This document shows, in pieces, positions 37,548 through 46,197 of a DNA stretch of 64,000 nt (the first letter of the stretch is position 1; every line of letters starts with the position of its first letter). A model generated the notes under the pieces. It was not told the DNA's origin and searched no databases. It saw only the letters and a program-made list of their open reading frames with translations. The DNA is taken from NCBI RefSeq assembly GCF_004153445.1, contig NZ_SDQC01000001.1, positions 806,001 through 870,000 of the forward strand, written 5' to 3'. The position numbers were made by a program, and so were the translations under genes. This DNA is from Allopusillimonas soli (GTDB taxonomy: Bacteria > Pseudomonadota > Gammaproteobacteria > Burkholderiales > Burkholderiaceae_B).

Positions 37548-38501
37548 TTATGGCATGGGGCGCCGCGAAGGCCGAGCAGGCGTCCTCGACGTCTCCTGGC
37601 CGCGGCCTCGTGATTTGACCAGTGTCCTGGACGCCGCCAGCACCGCGTCCGTGAGCGCATCCATGGCCTGCGATCCCGTGCGCCAATGTTGCCAGTACAG
37701 CGGCACGTCCTCGTGTGCGTGCATGCGTAGCGGCATCAGGCTGCCCTCGTCCAGCAAATGCTTGACCAGCGGCACGGGATTCATGGTCCACCCCAGCCCA
37801 TCCAGCGTGGCCTGCACGAATGCGCGCGATGAAGGCAGCCACCAGACAGGCGGTTGCCAGGGCGTGTCACCCATGATGCGGCGGGCGAATCGGGCTTGCA
37901 GATCGTCCTTGCGATTGAATACCAGCACCGGCGCCGATGCCAGGCTGCGCTTGCCGACCCCCTGTGCAAAATGGCGCGCGTGAAACTCGGGCGAGCAGGT
38001 TGCCACATAACGCATGCTGCCCAATACATGAATGCGGCAACCCTGCACCGCATCGGACAGCGTGGTGACTGCGCCTAGCACGTCGCCCCGGCGCAGGAGA
38101 TCAGCCGTATGATCCTGATCCTCCGACTGCATGTCCAGTGTGATCTGGCTGCGCTGGGCAAAGTGCCGCGCCGCATGCATGAACCAGGTTTCAAGGCTGT
38201 CGTGATTAACCGCCACCGCAATGCTGGACGGCACGGCACTGCCGTCCAATCCCAGCATACCCAGGGCATCGTGCTCAAGCAATGCGGTCTGCTCCGCGAG
38301 TCGCACAAGTATCATGCCGTCGGCGGTGGCCCGCACCGGCGCGGTCCGCAAGACCAACAGCCGCCCCATGCGTTCCTCCAGCGATTTGATGCGTTGGGAT
38401 ATGGCCGACGGCGTGACATTGAGCGCGGCGGCTGCGCGCTCAAAGCTGCCTTCCCTGACCACGGCGGCCAGCGCGCGCAGATTTCCATGCTCCAGTTTCA
38501 T
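37548..38501 (-). CDS. argP: LysR regulator ArgP
   Basis: A 317-residue LysR-type regulator of the ArgP/IciA branch. The start HGNLRALAAVVREGSFERAAAALNVTPSAISQRIKSLEERMG is nearly the ArgP signature; the effector domain follows. ArgP controls export of arginine and lysine by reading intracellular basic amino acids. It is divergent from the LysE/ArgO exporter with 109 bases between, an arrangement known for ArgP and argO. Directly upstream on its strand is the DauA-like gene. The intergenic region is AT-rich near its start, consistent with the binding region. Confidence 0.9.
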   Translation of the reverse strand: MKLEHGNLRALAAVVREGSFERAAAALNVTPSAISQRIKSLEERMGRLLVLRTAPVRATADGMILVRLAEQTALLEHDALGMLGLDGSAVPSSIAVAVNHDSLETWFMHAARHFAQRSQITLDMQSEDQDHTADLLRRGDVLGAVTTLSDAVQGCRIHVLGSMRYVATCSPEFHARHFAQGVGKRSLASAPVLVFNRKDDLQARFARRIMGDTPWQPPVWWLPSSRAFVQATLDGLGWTMNPVPLVKHLLDEGSLMPLRMHAHEDVPLYWQHWRTGSQAMDALTDAVLAASRTLVKSRGRGQETSRTPARPSRRPMP

Positions 38502-38610
38502 TTTTAGATTTCCTTAACTGGATTTAAATAAATTAGCTTTATTTTATATCCCCGCGACGCCACAATACCGTCCTGTTTCCCCCTTTCATCCGTCTTTACC
38601 TGGATAATCC

Positions 38611-39243
38611 ATGTTCGGCGTCGCCACACTTCCTTCCCTCTTCACAGCTTGGGCCAGCGGCACGGCAACCGGCCTTGGCCTATTTGCCGTCGTGGGCGCC
38701 CAGACCGCCTTCATCCTGCGCCAAGGATTGATGCGGGCCTATCTTCCCAGCATCCTCATGCTGTGCGCTCTGCTGGACGGCATATTCATCTTTGTCAGCG
38801 TCTGGGGTCTGCAAGCAGCAACACGTCATGTTCCATGGCTGGGCGCGATTATTCTGTGGCCAGGCATCGCCTTTCTTGCCTGGTACGGATTTCAAGCGGG
38901 CAGGCGCGCGCTGAAGCCCGGCAGCGGGCTGGCAGCCAGCCGCGCGGCAGCCTCTTCGCGCCGAGCCGCCCTGCTCAGCGCCGCCGGCTTCACGTTGTTG
39001 AATCCCCATTTCTGGCTGGACATGATGCTTGTCGGATCGCTGGCGCACGGCTTCGCCGACGCCCGCCTGGGTTTCGCAGCCGGCGCACTGTCGGCCAGCG
39101 TCATCTGGCTGTCGGTGCTGGGCCTGGGCGCGCGCCTGCTCGCACCTCTGTTCGCCAATCCGCGCGCCTGGCGGGTGCTCGATGGCGCCGTGGCCATCGT
39201 GATGGTGCTGCTGGCCGTAGGCCTGGCCTGGAAAGGAATCTGA
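38611..39243 (+). CDS. argO: LysE/ArgO family amino acid exporter
   Basis: A 210-residue LysE-superfamily exporter with about six hydrophobic helices. The N-terminal motif GLFAVVGAQTAFILRQGLMRA is the ArgO/LysE signature (GAQNAF.LRQG), and NPHFWLDMMLVGSLA is the second. It exports arginine, lysine or analogues. It is divergent from argP, which supports the ArgO assignment. The ribosome site is weak. A flavoprotein acting on D-amino acids nearby suggests a joint role in basic amino acid homeostasis, but this is inference. Confidence 0.9.
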   Translation: MFGVATLPSLFTAWASGTATGLGLFAVVGAQTAFILRQGLMRAYLPSILMLCALLDGIFIFVSVWGLQAATRHVPWLGAIILWPGIAFLAWYGFQAGRRALKPGSGLAASRAAASSRRAALLSAAGFTLLNPHFWLDMMLVGSLAHGFADARLGFAAGALSASVIWLSVLGLGARLLAPLFANPRAWRVLDGAVAIVMVLLAVGLAWKGI

Positions 39244-39300
39244 TGCGGCGTACACGCGCCCAGTGGGCATGGGCGTTGAAGCCGTCGCCGCTTGCCTGGC

Positions 39301-40149
39301 TCAGGCGCCCGCCAATTGTTCCAGCTGTCGCAGCGAGGCCGCCTGAAAAGGCATGAGCCGAGCGCAATTGGCCAATTCCCGGGCAACCCGGATGCGCTCA
39401 CTGGCATCCAGATCAGCCGAGTGACCCGTGACCACAATGCAGCCCAGGGCCCGGCCCTGGTCATTGTGGAAGTTCGCAGCCATGGCGGTCAGCCCGTCAT
39501 AAAACTCGTCGCATACGCTGATGACACCCAGTGTGGCCGCCTCTTCCATGTTGCGCTGAAAGTCACGCCATGTGCACAATGTGTGCTCTGTATAGGCTTT
39601 GTAGGGCTCTGAGCCCAGTACTTCGCGGCGCTTCTGCGCCGGCATGGACAACAGAAGCGCCTTGCCCGGCCCCGAGGCATGCAGTGGCCCTCTAAGCCAG
39701 CTTTCATAATAGGGGCTCAACGAGCCGTGCACCTGCAGCACATCAAGAACCACACGCTGCAGGCCAAAGTACACCACCAGAACAACGGTTTGCGAGATGC
39801 GCACGGCCATGTCACGCAGCATGGGCGCAGCCTCGCGGCGCAGCTGCTCAAGCGGATGGAGCAGCGGCAACGGTCGCAGTGCTTTCGGAGAAGGCATATA
39901 GCGCTTTCCATCGGCCAGGCGCAGCACCTGTGCCTCGGACTCCAGTACCCGCAGTATGCGCAAAATGGTGCTTTGATCCAGCCGGACCCGTGCCGCGATC
40001 TCCATCAGGGACAAAGGCTGGCTGGAAGCAAGAAGGACGTCCATGATGGCAAGTCCGCGCGCCAGCGTGCCGGACGGCGAGGCGACACGTGGGTTTGGCC
40101 GGACGGTATCGTCTTTGTCGATGGATGCTGCCGTATTGCGCTTAGCCAT
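39301..40149 (-). CDS. IclR family transcriptional regulator
   Basis: A 282-residue IclR-type regulator. The winged helix is GTLARGLAIMDVLLASSQPLSLMEIAARVRLDQSTILRILRVLESEAQVLRL (about residues 28-78), and the effector domain contains VVLVVYFGLQRVVLDVLQVHGSLSPYYE and GKALLLSMPAQKRREVLG. It has an extended polar N-terminus. It is the last gene of the minus-strand operon with the RraA-like aldolase, aldehyde dehydrogenase and ThDP enzyme, 30 bases after the aldolase gene, and probably controls them. Confidence 0.92.
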   Translation of the reverse strand: MAKRNTAASIDKDDTVRPNPRVASPSGTLARGLAIMDVLLASSQPLSLMEIAARVRLDQSTILRILRVLESEAQVLRLADGKRYMPSPKALRPLPLLHPLEQLRREAAPMLRDMAVRISQTVVLVVYFGLQRVVLDVLQVHGSLSPYYESWLRGPLHASGPGKALLLSMPAQKRREVLGSEPYKAYTEHTLCTWRDFQRNMEEAATLGVISVCDEFYDGLTAMAANFHNDQGRALGCIVVTGHSADLDASERIRVARELANCARLMPFQAASLRQLEQLAGA

Positions 40150-40179
40150 GTTCTACCGGATGCATGAAATGCCAGTATT

Positions 40180-40854
40180 CTAAAGCTTGGAGAATTTCTT
40201 CAGCGCTTTCGTGAAACTCAGCCCCGCCCGTATTTCCTTGATGGCCTGGCTATCCTGCTCGGCCAATTCCCATGCGCGGGCGGCCACTTCCTCGGCCCTG
40301 GCCAGCGGCACCCGCACCACGCCGGTGGAATCACCCACGATGATATCCCCCGGCGCAATGGCCACGCCGTCAATTTTCACGACCGTGTTGATTTCGATGA
40401 CCTTGACACGGGTCTTGGCCGACAGGGGCACGACATGGCGGGAGAATGCGGCGAATCCCAGCGCCATGATCTCGTCCACATCGCGTATGCCGCCATCGAC
40501 CAGCAGCCCCGCCGCGCCATTGCGGGCGGCGGCCTCCGACGCAACCCCGCCCCATGTGGAAACCTGCTGGCCGCCATTGTCGATGACCACGACATCCAGC
40601 GGCTGGATGCCGTCCACCACGGCCCCCAGGCCAAATTCTTCGGGCCGGTAGGTGTGCTGAGCGCCGGTCACCTCCTTGACCGTCAGCGCCGCTCCGGCAA
40701 AAGACATGCCGGTCCCGACAGGCTTGATGTTGAGAATAATGCCTCCAAGGCCCAGGTCGTCCAGCACATTGCCGATGGTGCTGGTCTCAAGCCCATTGAA
40801 GCGCGCAATCAGCGCCGCGGAAACAGGAGGCCGCGTTCCCGTATGTATGCTCAT
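40180..40854 (-). CDS. RraA-like aldolase / dimethylmenaquinone methyltransferase family
   Basis: A 224-residue RraA-fold protein. The motif DGGIRDVDEI(the Arg/Asp metal site) and GDIIVGDSTGVVRVP are conserved, as is the N-terminal INGLETSTIGNVLDDLG-type segment. In soil bacteria such proteins are often 4-hydroxy-4-methyl-2-oxoglutarate or 4-carboxy-4-hydroxy-2-oxoadipate aldolases, which split a branched oxo acid to pyruvate and an oxo acid, or oxaloacetate decarboxylases. The start is well placed after AAGGAGAAGAC. It is between the aldehyde dehydrogenase and the IclR gene in an operon, so an aldol cleavage step of the same pathway is likely. Confidence 0.88.
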   Translation of the reverse strand: MSIHTGTRPPVSAALIARFNGLETSTIGNVLDDLGLGGIILNIKPVGTGMSFAGAALTVKEVTGAQHTYRPEEFGLGAVVDGIQPLDVVVIDNGGQQVSTWGGVASEAAARNGAAGLLVDGGIRDVDEIMALGFAAFSRHVVPLSAKTRVKVIEINTVVKIDGVAIAPGDIIVGDSTGVVRVPLARAEEVAARAWELAEQDSQAIKEIRAGLSFTKALKKFSKL

Positions 40855-40914
40855 GTCTTCTCCTTGGGTCGGACTGCGTTCCGGCTTTCCCCGGACTCGG
40901 CAGCCTGGTTCGCA

Positions 40915-42369
40915 TCAGGGCTGGCCCGGCGATGTGTACGATGTCTTGACGATGGTATAGAACTCGGCGGCATATCGGCCCTGCTCGCGCGGGCCATATG
41001 AGGACGCCTTGCGGCCGCCGAAGGGAAGGTGGAAATCAAGGCCGCTGGTGCCCTGGTTCACCTTGACGATACCGGCTTCGCTGTTGCGCTTGAAGTGGCT
41101 GGCATACTTCAGGCTGGTCGTGCAAATGCCGGCGGAAAGTCCAAATTCGGTATCATTGGCCACCGCAAGCGCTTCCTCGTAGTCCTTTACCTTGAGCACG
41201 GTGGCCACCGGGCCGAATATCTCCTCACGGGCAATCCGCATCCCGGGCTCGACGTCCGTGAACAAGGCCGGCTGCAAATAGAAGCCTGGCGTGGGTCGCT
41301 GCAGCCTGTCGCCACCCCATGCCAGCCTGGCATTTTCCCGCTGCCCGATATCCAGATAGGACAGGTCGATATCCAGCTGCCTCTGATCCACCACCGGTCC
41401 GATATGATTTTCCGGATCAAGCGCATGGCCGATTCTGAGCGATTTCAGGCGTTGAATGACGGCATTCACAAAGCGGTCATGAATCGGCGCTGTGACAATC
41501 AAGCGCGACGAGGCTGTGCAACGCTGGCCGGCACTGTAGAACGCGCCATTCACCGCGCATTCGACGGCATTGTCCAGATCTGCGTCGTCCAGCACGACCA
41601 GGGGGTTCTTGCCGCCCATTTCCAGCTGCATGCGCTTCATGGTCGGGCCTGCAACACAGGCCGCCGCGATAGCGCGGCCTGTCGGCACGGAACCGGTGAA
41701 CGTCATGGCGTCGACGTCCTCGTGCTCTGCGAATACCGCGCCCACCTTGCTGCCGCTGCCCATGACAAGATTGAGGACACCCCTGGGAACGCCCGCGCGG
41801 TGCAGGATGTCGGTCAGCGCCCATGCGCAGCCGGGCACCAGTTCCGCCGGCTTGAACACAACGCAGTTGCCATACGCCAGCGCCGCGCCGATTTTCCATG
41901 CAGGGATGGCAATGGGAAAGTTCCATGGCGTGATCACGGCGACCACTCCCAGCGGTTCACGCGTCACTTCGGCGTCGCTGCCCGCCGCAAGGCCCTGAAT
42001 ACGCTCGCCACCGATGCGCAGCGATTCACCAGCCATGAAGGCGAGTACCTGACCGGCGCGCCGAGCCTCGCCAACCCCCTCCACCAATGTCTTGCCCTCT
42101 TCACGGGCAAGCAGACGGCCCAGATCATCGGCCCGGGCGAGAACCTCCGCCGATGCGCGCATGAGCATGTCGTGCCGGTCGAGCGGCACCGAGCGCGCCC
42201 AGGCGGGAAAGGCCCGCCTCGCCGCTTCGATGGCGCGAACCGCATCATCCCGGCCGCCTCGCGCATATCTGCCCACTACATCGTCTGTATCGGATGGATT
42301 GATGTTGACATTGACCTCCGGCGTCGACACCCATTCGCCGTCGATCAGATTTCCATATTGGCTGGTCAT
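40915..42369 (-). CDS. NAD(P)-dependent aldehyde dehydrogenase
   Basis: A 484-residue aldehyde dehydrogenase. Active-site residues are visible: Asn150 in TPWNFPIA, Glu250 in QLEMGGKNP, and the nucleophile Cys284 in GQRCTASSR. The overall sequence is close to 2-oxoglutarate-semialdehyde dehydrogenase-like enzymes (NLIDGEWV, FTGSVPTGR, VFKPAELVPGCAW). The start giving MTSQYGNLI has AAGGAG eight bases upstream. It follows the ThDP enzyme gene on the same strand with 31 bases between. A product aldehyde of that enzyme would be its substrate; the identity is unknown. Confidence 0.94.
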   Translation of the reverse strand: MTSQYGNLIDGEWVSTPEVNVNINPSDTDDVVGRYARGGRDDAVRAIEAARRAFPAWARSVPLDRHDMLMRASAEVLARADDLGRLLAREEGKTLVEGVGEARRAGQVLAFMAGESLRIGGERIQGLAAGSDAEVTREPLGVVAVITPWNFPIAIPAWKIGAALAYGNCVVFKPAELVPGCAWALTDILHRAGVPRGVLNLVMGSGSKVGAVFAEHEDVDAMTFTGSVPTGRAIAAACVAGPTMKRMQLEMGGKNPLVVLDDADLDNAVECAVNGAFYSAGQRCTASSRLIVTAPIHDRFVNAVIQRLKSLRIGHALDPENHIGPVVDQRQLDIDLSYLDIGQRENARLAWGGDRLQRPTPGFYLQPALFTDVEPGMRIAREEIFGPVATVLKVKDYEEALAVANDTEFGLSAGICTTSLKYASHFKRNSEAGIVKVNQGTSGLDFHLPFGGRKASSYGPREQGRYAAEFYTIVKTSYTSPGQP

Positions 42370-42400
42370 ATCAGGCACTCCTTGTCCTTGCTCCCGGACC

Positions 42401-44089
42401 TCATCGTCCGGCGGCAATGGCTGCTTCGCGCACGCTGCTGAGCGTGTAGGAAGGGTTGATGGTTTCAGCGTCGATCAGGCAATGAATGATGGATGGCTTG
42501 CCCGATGCCAGCGCCCGTTCGAAGGCGCCGGGGAACTCGTCGGTCTTGACCACCCGTTCGCCGTGCCCGCCGAATGCGTGGGCATACGCTGCAAAATCGG
42601 GGTTGCGCAGGCTGGTCGCCACTTCGCGGCCCGGGTATTCGCGCTCCTGATGCATTCGTATCGTACCCAGCATGCCGTTGTCCACGATGATGATCATGAC
42701 CGCCAGCCCGTACTGCACGGCGGTGGCGAATTCCTGCCCGTGCATGAGAAAGCATCCATCGCCGGCAAAGGCGATGACCGTGCGTTCAGGCATCAACCGC
42801 TTCGCCCCCACCGCCGCCGGCACGCCATAACCCATGGAACCCGAAGTCGGAGCCAACTGCGTGCCAAAGTGGCGAAACTTATGGAAGCGGTGCACCCAGG
42901 TTGCGTAATTGCCCGCGCCATTGCAGATAATGGCATCCTTCGGCAGCCGCTCATTGAGATAGCTCATGACCTCCGCCATCTGCAGCGTGCCCGGCGAGGA
43001 AATGCAGCTGGTGTCGCTCCATGACAGCCACGCCTCGCGGCCTGCCTGCCGATATTGCGAACGCGAAGCCAGCTTCGGCAAATCCATGGCCTTCACCGCA
43101 TCGACAAAGGCCTGCGGCGCGGCATTGATGGCCAGCGTTGGCTCGTATACGCGCCCAAGCTCCGCCGCATCGGGATGCACATGCACCAGCGTCTGCTGCG
43201 GCACAGGAATATCGAGCAGTGTGTAGCCTTGACTGGGCACTTCCGACATGCGGCTGCCCAACAGCACAATCAGGTCGGCCTGTTTCACCAGCTCGACCAG
43301 CCTGGGGTTGGGGCCAAAACCGAGATCGCCCACATAGCAGGGGTGGTCCACAGGGAAAAGCATCTGGCGGCGCAACGATACAGCCACAGGCATGTCCCAC
43401 CGACCAACCGTTTCTGCGAAGCGCGCGACGGTTTCTTCGTTCCAGCGCGATCCGCCAAGCACAATAAGGGGATGCTCGGCATGTGCCAGCAGATCCTGCA
43501 ACTGGCGGATCTGGTCCGGTCCCGGAAAAGACGCCACAGGCACAGCCGGTCGGGCATCGCCCACAACCGCCGACTCAACCAACATGTCCTCCGGAAGGCC
43601 GATGACAACAGGGCCGGGCCGTCCCGAAATGCACAAGTGCACAGCACGCGAGACGATTTCAGGTATACGGGCCGCACTGTCGATCTCGGTGGCCCATTTG
43701 GCCATGGGTCGAAAGACGGCCCGGTAATCCAGCTCCTGAAGCGCTTCGCGCTCTCGTACGCCACGCTGCACCTGTCCCACAAAGACGAGCAAGGGTGTGG
43801 AATCGTGTGATGCAACATGCACGCCCGGCGTGGCGTTGGTGGCGCCCGGCGCGCGCGTGACAAAGCACGCGGCGGGCTTGCCGGTAAGTTTGCCATGCGC
43901 CTCGGCCATCATGGCGGCACCGCCCTCCTGGCGGCACACGGTGACATTGATACCCGAGTCATACAGCGCATCGAGCACCGCGAGATAGCTTTCGCCCGGA
44001 ACGCAGAAGACATGATCCACGCCGTGTATGCGAAGCTGGTCGACCAGTATCTGGCCGCCGGTGCGTGGCAGGTTTTGATTTTGACGCAT
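42401..44089 (-). CDS. ThDP-dependent enzyme, acetolactate synthase-like
   Basis: A 562-residue thiamine-diphosphate enzyme of the acetolactate synthase / benzoylformate decarboxylase group. The cofactor-activating Glu55 is in CRQEGGAAMMAE, the ThDP motif is GDGCFLMHGQEFATAVQYGLAVMIIIVDN, and the FAD-like region LVGLPEDML-type VVIGLPEDML is present. The start giving MRQNQ is chosen because GAGGAG lies five bases before it. It is first in a minus-strand operon with an aldehyde dehydrogenase, RraA-like aldolase and IclR regulator. A 2-oxo-acid decarboxylase or oxalyl/acyl transfer activity would yield the aldehyde used by the next enzyme. Confidence 0.92.
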   Translation of the reverse strand: MRQNQNLPRTGGQILVDQLRIHGVDHVFCVPGESYLAVLDALYDSGINVTVCRQEGGAAMMAEAHGKLTGKPAACFVTRAPGATNATPGVHVASHDSTPLLVFVGQVQRGVREREALQELDYRAVFRPMAKWATEIDSAARIPEIVSRAVHLCISGRPGPVVIGLPEDMLVESAVVGDARPAVPVASFPGPDQIRQLQDLLAHAEHPLIVLGGSRWNEETVARFAETVGRWDMPVAVSLRRQMLFPVDHPCYVGDLGFGPNPRLVELVKQADLIVLLGSRMSEVPSQGYTLLDIPVPQQTLVHVHPDAAELGRVYEPTLAINAAPQAFVDAVKAMDLPKLASRSQYRQAGREAWLSWSDTSCISSPGTLQMAEVMSYLNERLPKDAIICNGAGNYATWVHRFHKFRHFGTQLAPTSGSMGYGVPAAVGAKRLMPERTVIAFAGDGCFLMHGQEFATAVQYGLAVMIIIVDNGMLGTIRMHQEREYPGREVATSLRNPDFAAYAHAFGGHGERVVKTDEFPGAFERALASGKPSIIHCLIDAETINPSYTLSSVREAAIAAGR

Positions 44090-44184
44090 GCTGGCTCCTC
44101 TCCCTGTCGCCTCATGCCATCTCCAGGGAAAAGCCCCTGAAGCAAGCATTCCATTTCCGTGTTGACAGCACTTCATATTGAACG

Positions 44185-44252
44185 CCTAAATTTCATTATT
44201 TGCAATTTATTTTTTATTTATTGATTTTTTGATTTTATTTTTTATAAAAAAG
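44185..44252. other. AT-rich island upstream of the ThDP operon
   Basis: About 70 bases that are nearly all A and T, with long T runs (for example TTTATTTTTTATTTATTG), in an otherwise GC-rich window. It lies between the ThDP operon start and the terminator behind the LysR gene, so on the minus strand it would act as an UP-element or curved-DNA promoter region. Confidence 0.5.
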
Positions 44253-44308
44253 CGCAAGCATTCTGAATGGCACTTCACTGTAAATGCCGTTCATTCTCGG
44301 AAATGGGG

Positions 44309-44335
44309 ACAGGCAGCCCAGGCCCGGCTGCCTGT
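44309..44335. terminator. Hairpin terminator behind LysR gene
   Basis: ACAGGCAGCC (44309-44318) pairs perfectly with GGCTGCCTGT (44326-44335) around a 7-base loop. It starts just past the LysR stop on the minus strand (stop at 44342-44344) and would end that transcript before the ThDP operon promoter. Confidence 0.65.
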
Positions 44336-44341
44336 TGGCCG

Positions 44342-45238
44342 CTATTGCAGGTCGAAAAGCTGGCTGGCCACCTGCAGGAAGTTGCGCAGCGCCGGTGTTT
44401 CGACATCGGGACGCCAGGTCAGGGAAATGCCGATCGAGGCGCTCTCGGGAAAATCGGCCAGCGCCTTGTACGTAATTTTTTCGCTGTTGAGACGCCGGTT
44501 GATCGATGGCACGAGCGCAATGCCAAGACCGGCCTCCACCAGACTCAACACGGTTTGCACCTGGACCGCCTCTTGTGCCAGGCGCGGCGTGAACCCCCGC
44601 AACTGACAGGCGTGAATCGAAGCCATGCGCAACCCCGCCGCGTCTGACTGCGTGTAGAGAATAAAGCCCTCCTCCGACAAGTCCTGGAGGCGAACGGGAT
44701 TGACCTTGGCCAGGGGATGGGCGCTCGGCACGGCGAGAATGAAAGGCTCGGTCTGCAAGGGCAGCAGGCGTGTACCCGCATGTGATGACACGGGCACCCG
44801 AACCACACCCACATCCAGCGTATCGTCTTCCAGGCCTTGCATGATGCGCACGGAGGTCGCTTCCCGCAACACGAGCTGCACGCCAGGATGCCGGCTGCGA
44901 AAGGCGGTCACTATGCGCGGCAGGATGTAGTGCGTGGCCGAGCCAACGAAACCGACCCGCAATACCCCGCCATCGCCAGTCGACGCAGCCCGCGCAGCCT
45001 CGTTGAACTGATTGGCGTGAAACAGGGCGCGCCGCGCGTCGGCAAGCGCCGCCTCGCCGCTGGGGGTGAGACGGACACCGTCCTTGCCGCGCACAAACAG
45101 ATCGACTCCCAGCTCCGATTCCAGCTTGCGTATGGACACCGAAAGCGGGGGCTGCGACATGTGCAGCCGCTCGGCGGCGCGACGGAAATTAAGGGTTTCC
45201 GCAAGCACGACAAATTGCTGCAAATGACGGAAATCCAT
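44342..45238 (-). CDS. LysR family regulator
   Basis: A 298-residue LysR-type regulator with N-terminal HTH (DFRHLQQFVVLAETLNFRRAAERLHMSQPPLSVSIRKLESELG) and a two-lobe effector domain (RVGFVGSATHYILPRIVTAFRSRHP). It resembles the LysR at 30239. It is divergent from the SDR gene at 45361, with 122 bases between, and an inverted repeat (TCGGTT at 45264-45269, AACCGA at 45289-45294) lies in the gap near its start, a plausible LysR site. It ends before a hairpin, and the ThDP operon lies beyond on the same strand. Confidence 0.93.
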   Translation of the reverse strand: MDFRHLQQFVVLAETLNFRRAAERLHMSQPPLSVSIRKLESELGVDLFVRGKDGVRLTPSGEAALADARRALFHANQFNEAARAASTGDGGVLRVGFVGSATHYILPRIVTAFRSRHPGVQLVLREATSVRIMQGLEDDTLDVGVVRVPVSSHAGTRLLPLQTEPFILAVPSAHPLAKVNPVRLQDLSEEGFILYTQSDAAGLRMASIHACQLRGFTPRLAQEAVQVQTVLSLVEAGLGIALVPSINRRLNSEKITYKALADFPESASIGISLTWRPDVETPALRNFLQVASQLFDLQ

Positions 45239-45263
45239 GGCCGCTCCTCATACATAAAAAATA

Positions 45264-45294
45264 TCGGTTATCGCAAGAATAATATTGGAACCGA
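45264..45294. promoter_or_regulatory. Candidate LysR site between regulator and SDR
   Basis: TCGGTT (45264-45269) and AACCGA (45289-45294) flank a 19-base spacer in the gap between the divergent LysR and SDR genes. LysR boxes normally have closer arms, so this is a weak candidate. Confidence 0.3.
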
Positions 45295-45360
45295 AAACAT
45301 AGAGCCTATACCATGTAGCGTCAAGCAACCGAGGCTAACGCTATACGGGAGGAAGGAGAC

Positions 45361-46140
45361 ATGGATATTGGACTAAAGGGAAAGTGGGCGCTTGTGTGCG
45401 GGGCCAGCAAGGGCCTGGGTTATGCATGCGCGGCGGCCCTGGCGGAAGAAGGCGCTCATCTGGTCATGGTTTCGCGTACCAGCGGCCCACTGCAGGAGAG
45501 CGCCAGGCGAATTGCGCAGGAAACCGGCGTTCAAGCCGTACCCGTGGCGGCAGACATCAGTACGCCTGAAGGCCGCGCCATGGCGCTGCGGGCCTGCCCG
45601 CAGGTGGATATCTTGATTACCAATGCAGGCGGCCCCAAGGCCGGCGACTTCCGCGAGCTGACACCGGACGACTGGCAGGCGGCGCTGCAGGCCAATATGC
45701 TCGCGCCCATCGAACTCATCAAGGCCACTGTAAACGACATGATTGCACGGAAATTTGGCCGCATCGTGAACATCACATCAGCGGCGGTCAAGTCACCGGT
45801 GGATATCCTGTGCCTGTCGAATGGCGCGCGCGCGGGTCTCACGGGCTTTGCCGCAGGCGTGGCACGCCAGCTTGCTCCGCACAACGTAACGCTGAACAAC
45901 CTGCTTCCCGGAAAGTTCGACACAGATCGTCTGCGGGCGAACAATGCCGTACGCGCCGAGCGCGCAGGCGTGCCGCTGGAAGCGGAAACACGGCGCCAGG
46001 CCGACGCAATTCCCGCAGGCCGCTTTGGTGTACCCGCTGAGTTCGGCCACGCCTGTGCATTTCTTTGCAGCGCCCATGCTGGCTACATCACCGGTCAGAA
46101 CCTGCTGATCGATGGCGGCGCATACCCGGGCCTGCTTTAG
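45361..46140 (+). CDS. SDR family protein with altered active site
   Basis: A 259-residue SDR protein. The NAD(P) motif GASKGLG (14-20), NAGG (ITNAGGPKAG), catalytic Ser140 (NITS) and C-terminal GYITGQNLLIDGG are intact. The usual Tyr-x-x-x-Lys is replaced by LSNGAR (152-157): Ser153 at the Tyr position and Arg157 at the Lys position. Such SDRs are fairly common in Proteobacteria, but their catalysis is unclear. A strong GGAGGAAGGAG ribosome site precedes the ATG. It is divergent from the LysR gene. Its first-gene position suggests a LysR-controlled function on a 3-oxo or hydroxy compound. Confidence 0.9.
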   Translation: MDIGLKGKWALVCGASKGLGYACAAALAEEGAHLVMVSRTSGPLQESARRIAQETGVQAVPVAADISTPEGRAMALRACPQVDILITNAGGPKAGDFRELTPDDWQAALQANMLAPIELIKATVNDMIARKFGRIVNITSAAVKSPVDILCLSNGARAGLTGFAAGVARQLAPHNVTLNNLLPGKFDTDRLRANNAVRAERAGVPLEAETRRQADAIPAGRFGVPAEFGHACAFLCSAHAGYITGQNLLIDGGAYPGLL

Positions 46141-46197
46141 CGAGCCGGTTTGTCGAACCGCCATCCGGCGCGAAGGTCCTGGCTGGCGCCCAGGCGG

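Noticed and set aside
41029-42441. A 470-codon open frame on the plus strand
   Set aside because: It is antisense to the aldehyde dehydrogenase, whose catalytic residues are all visible on the other strand.
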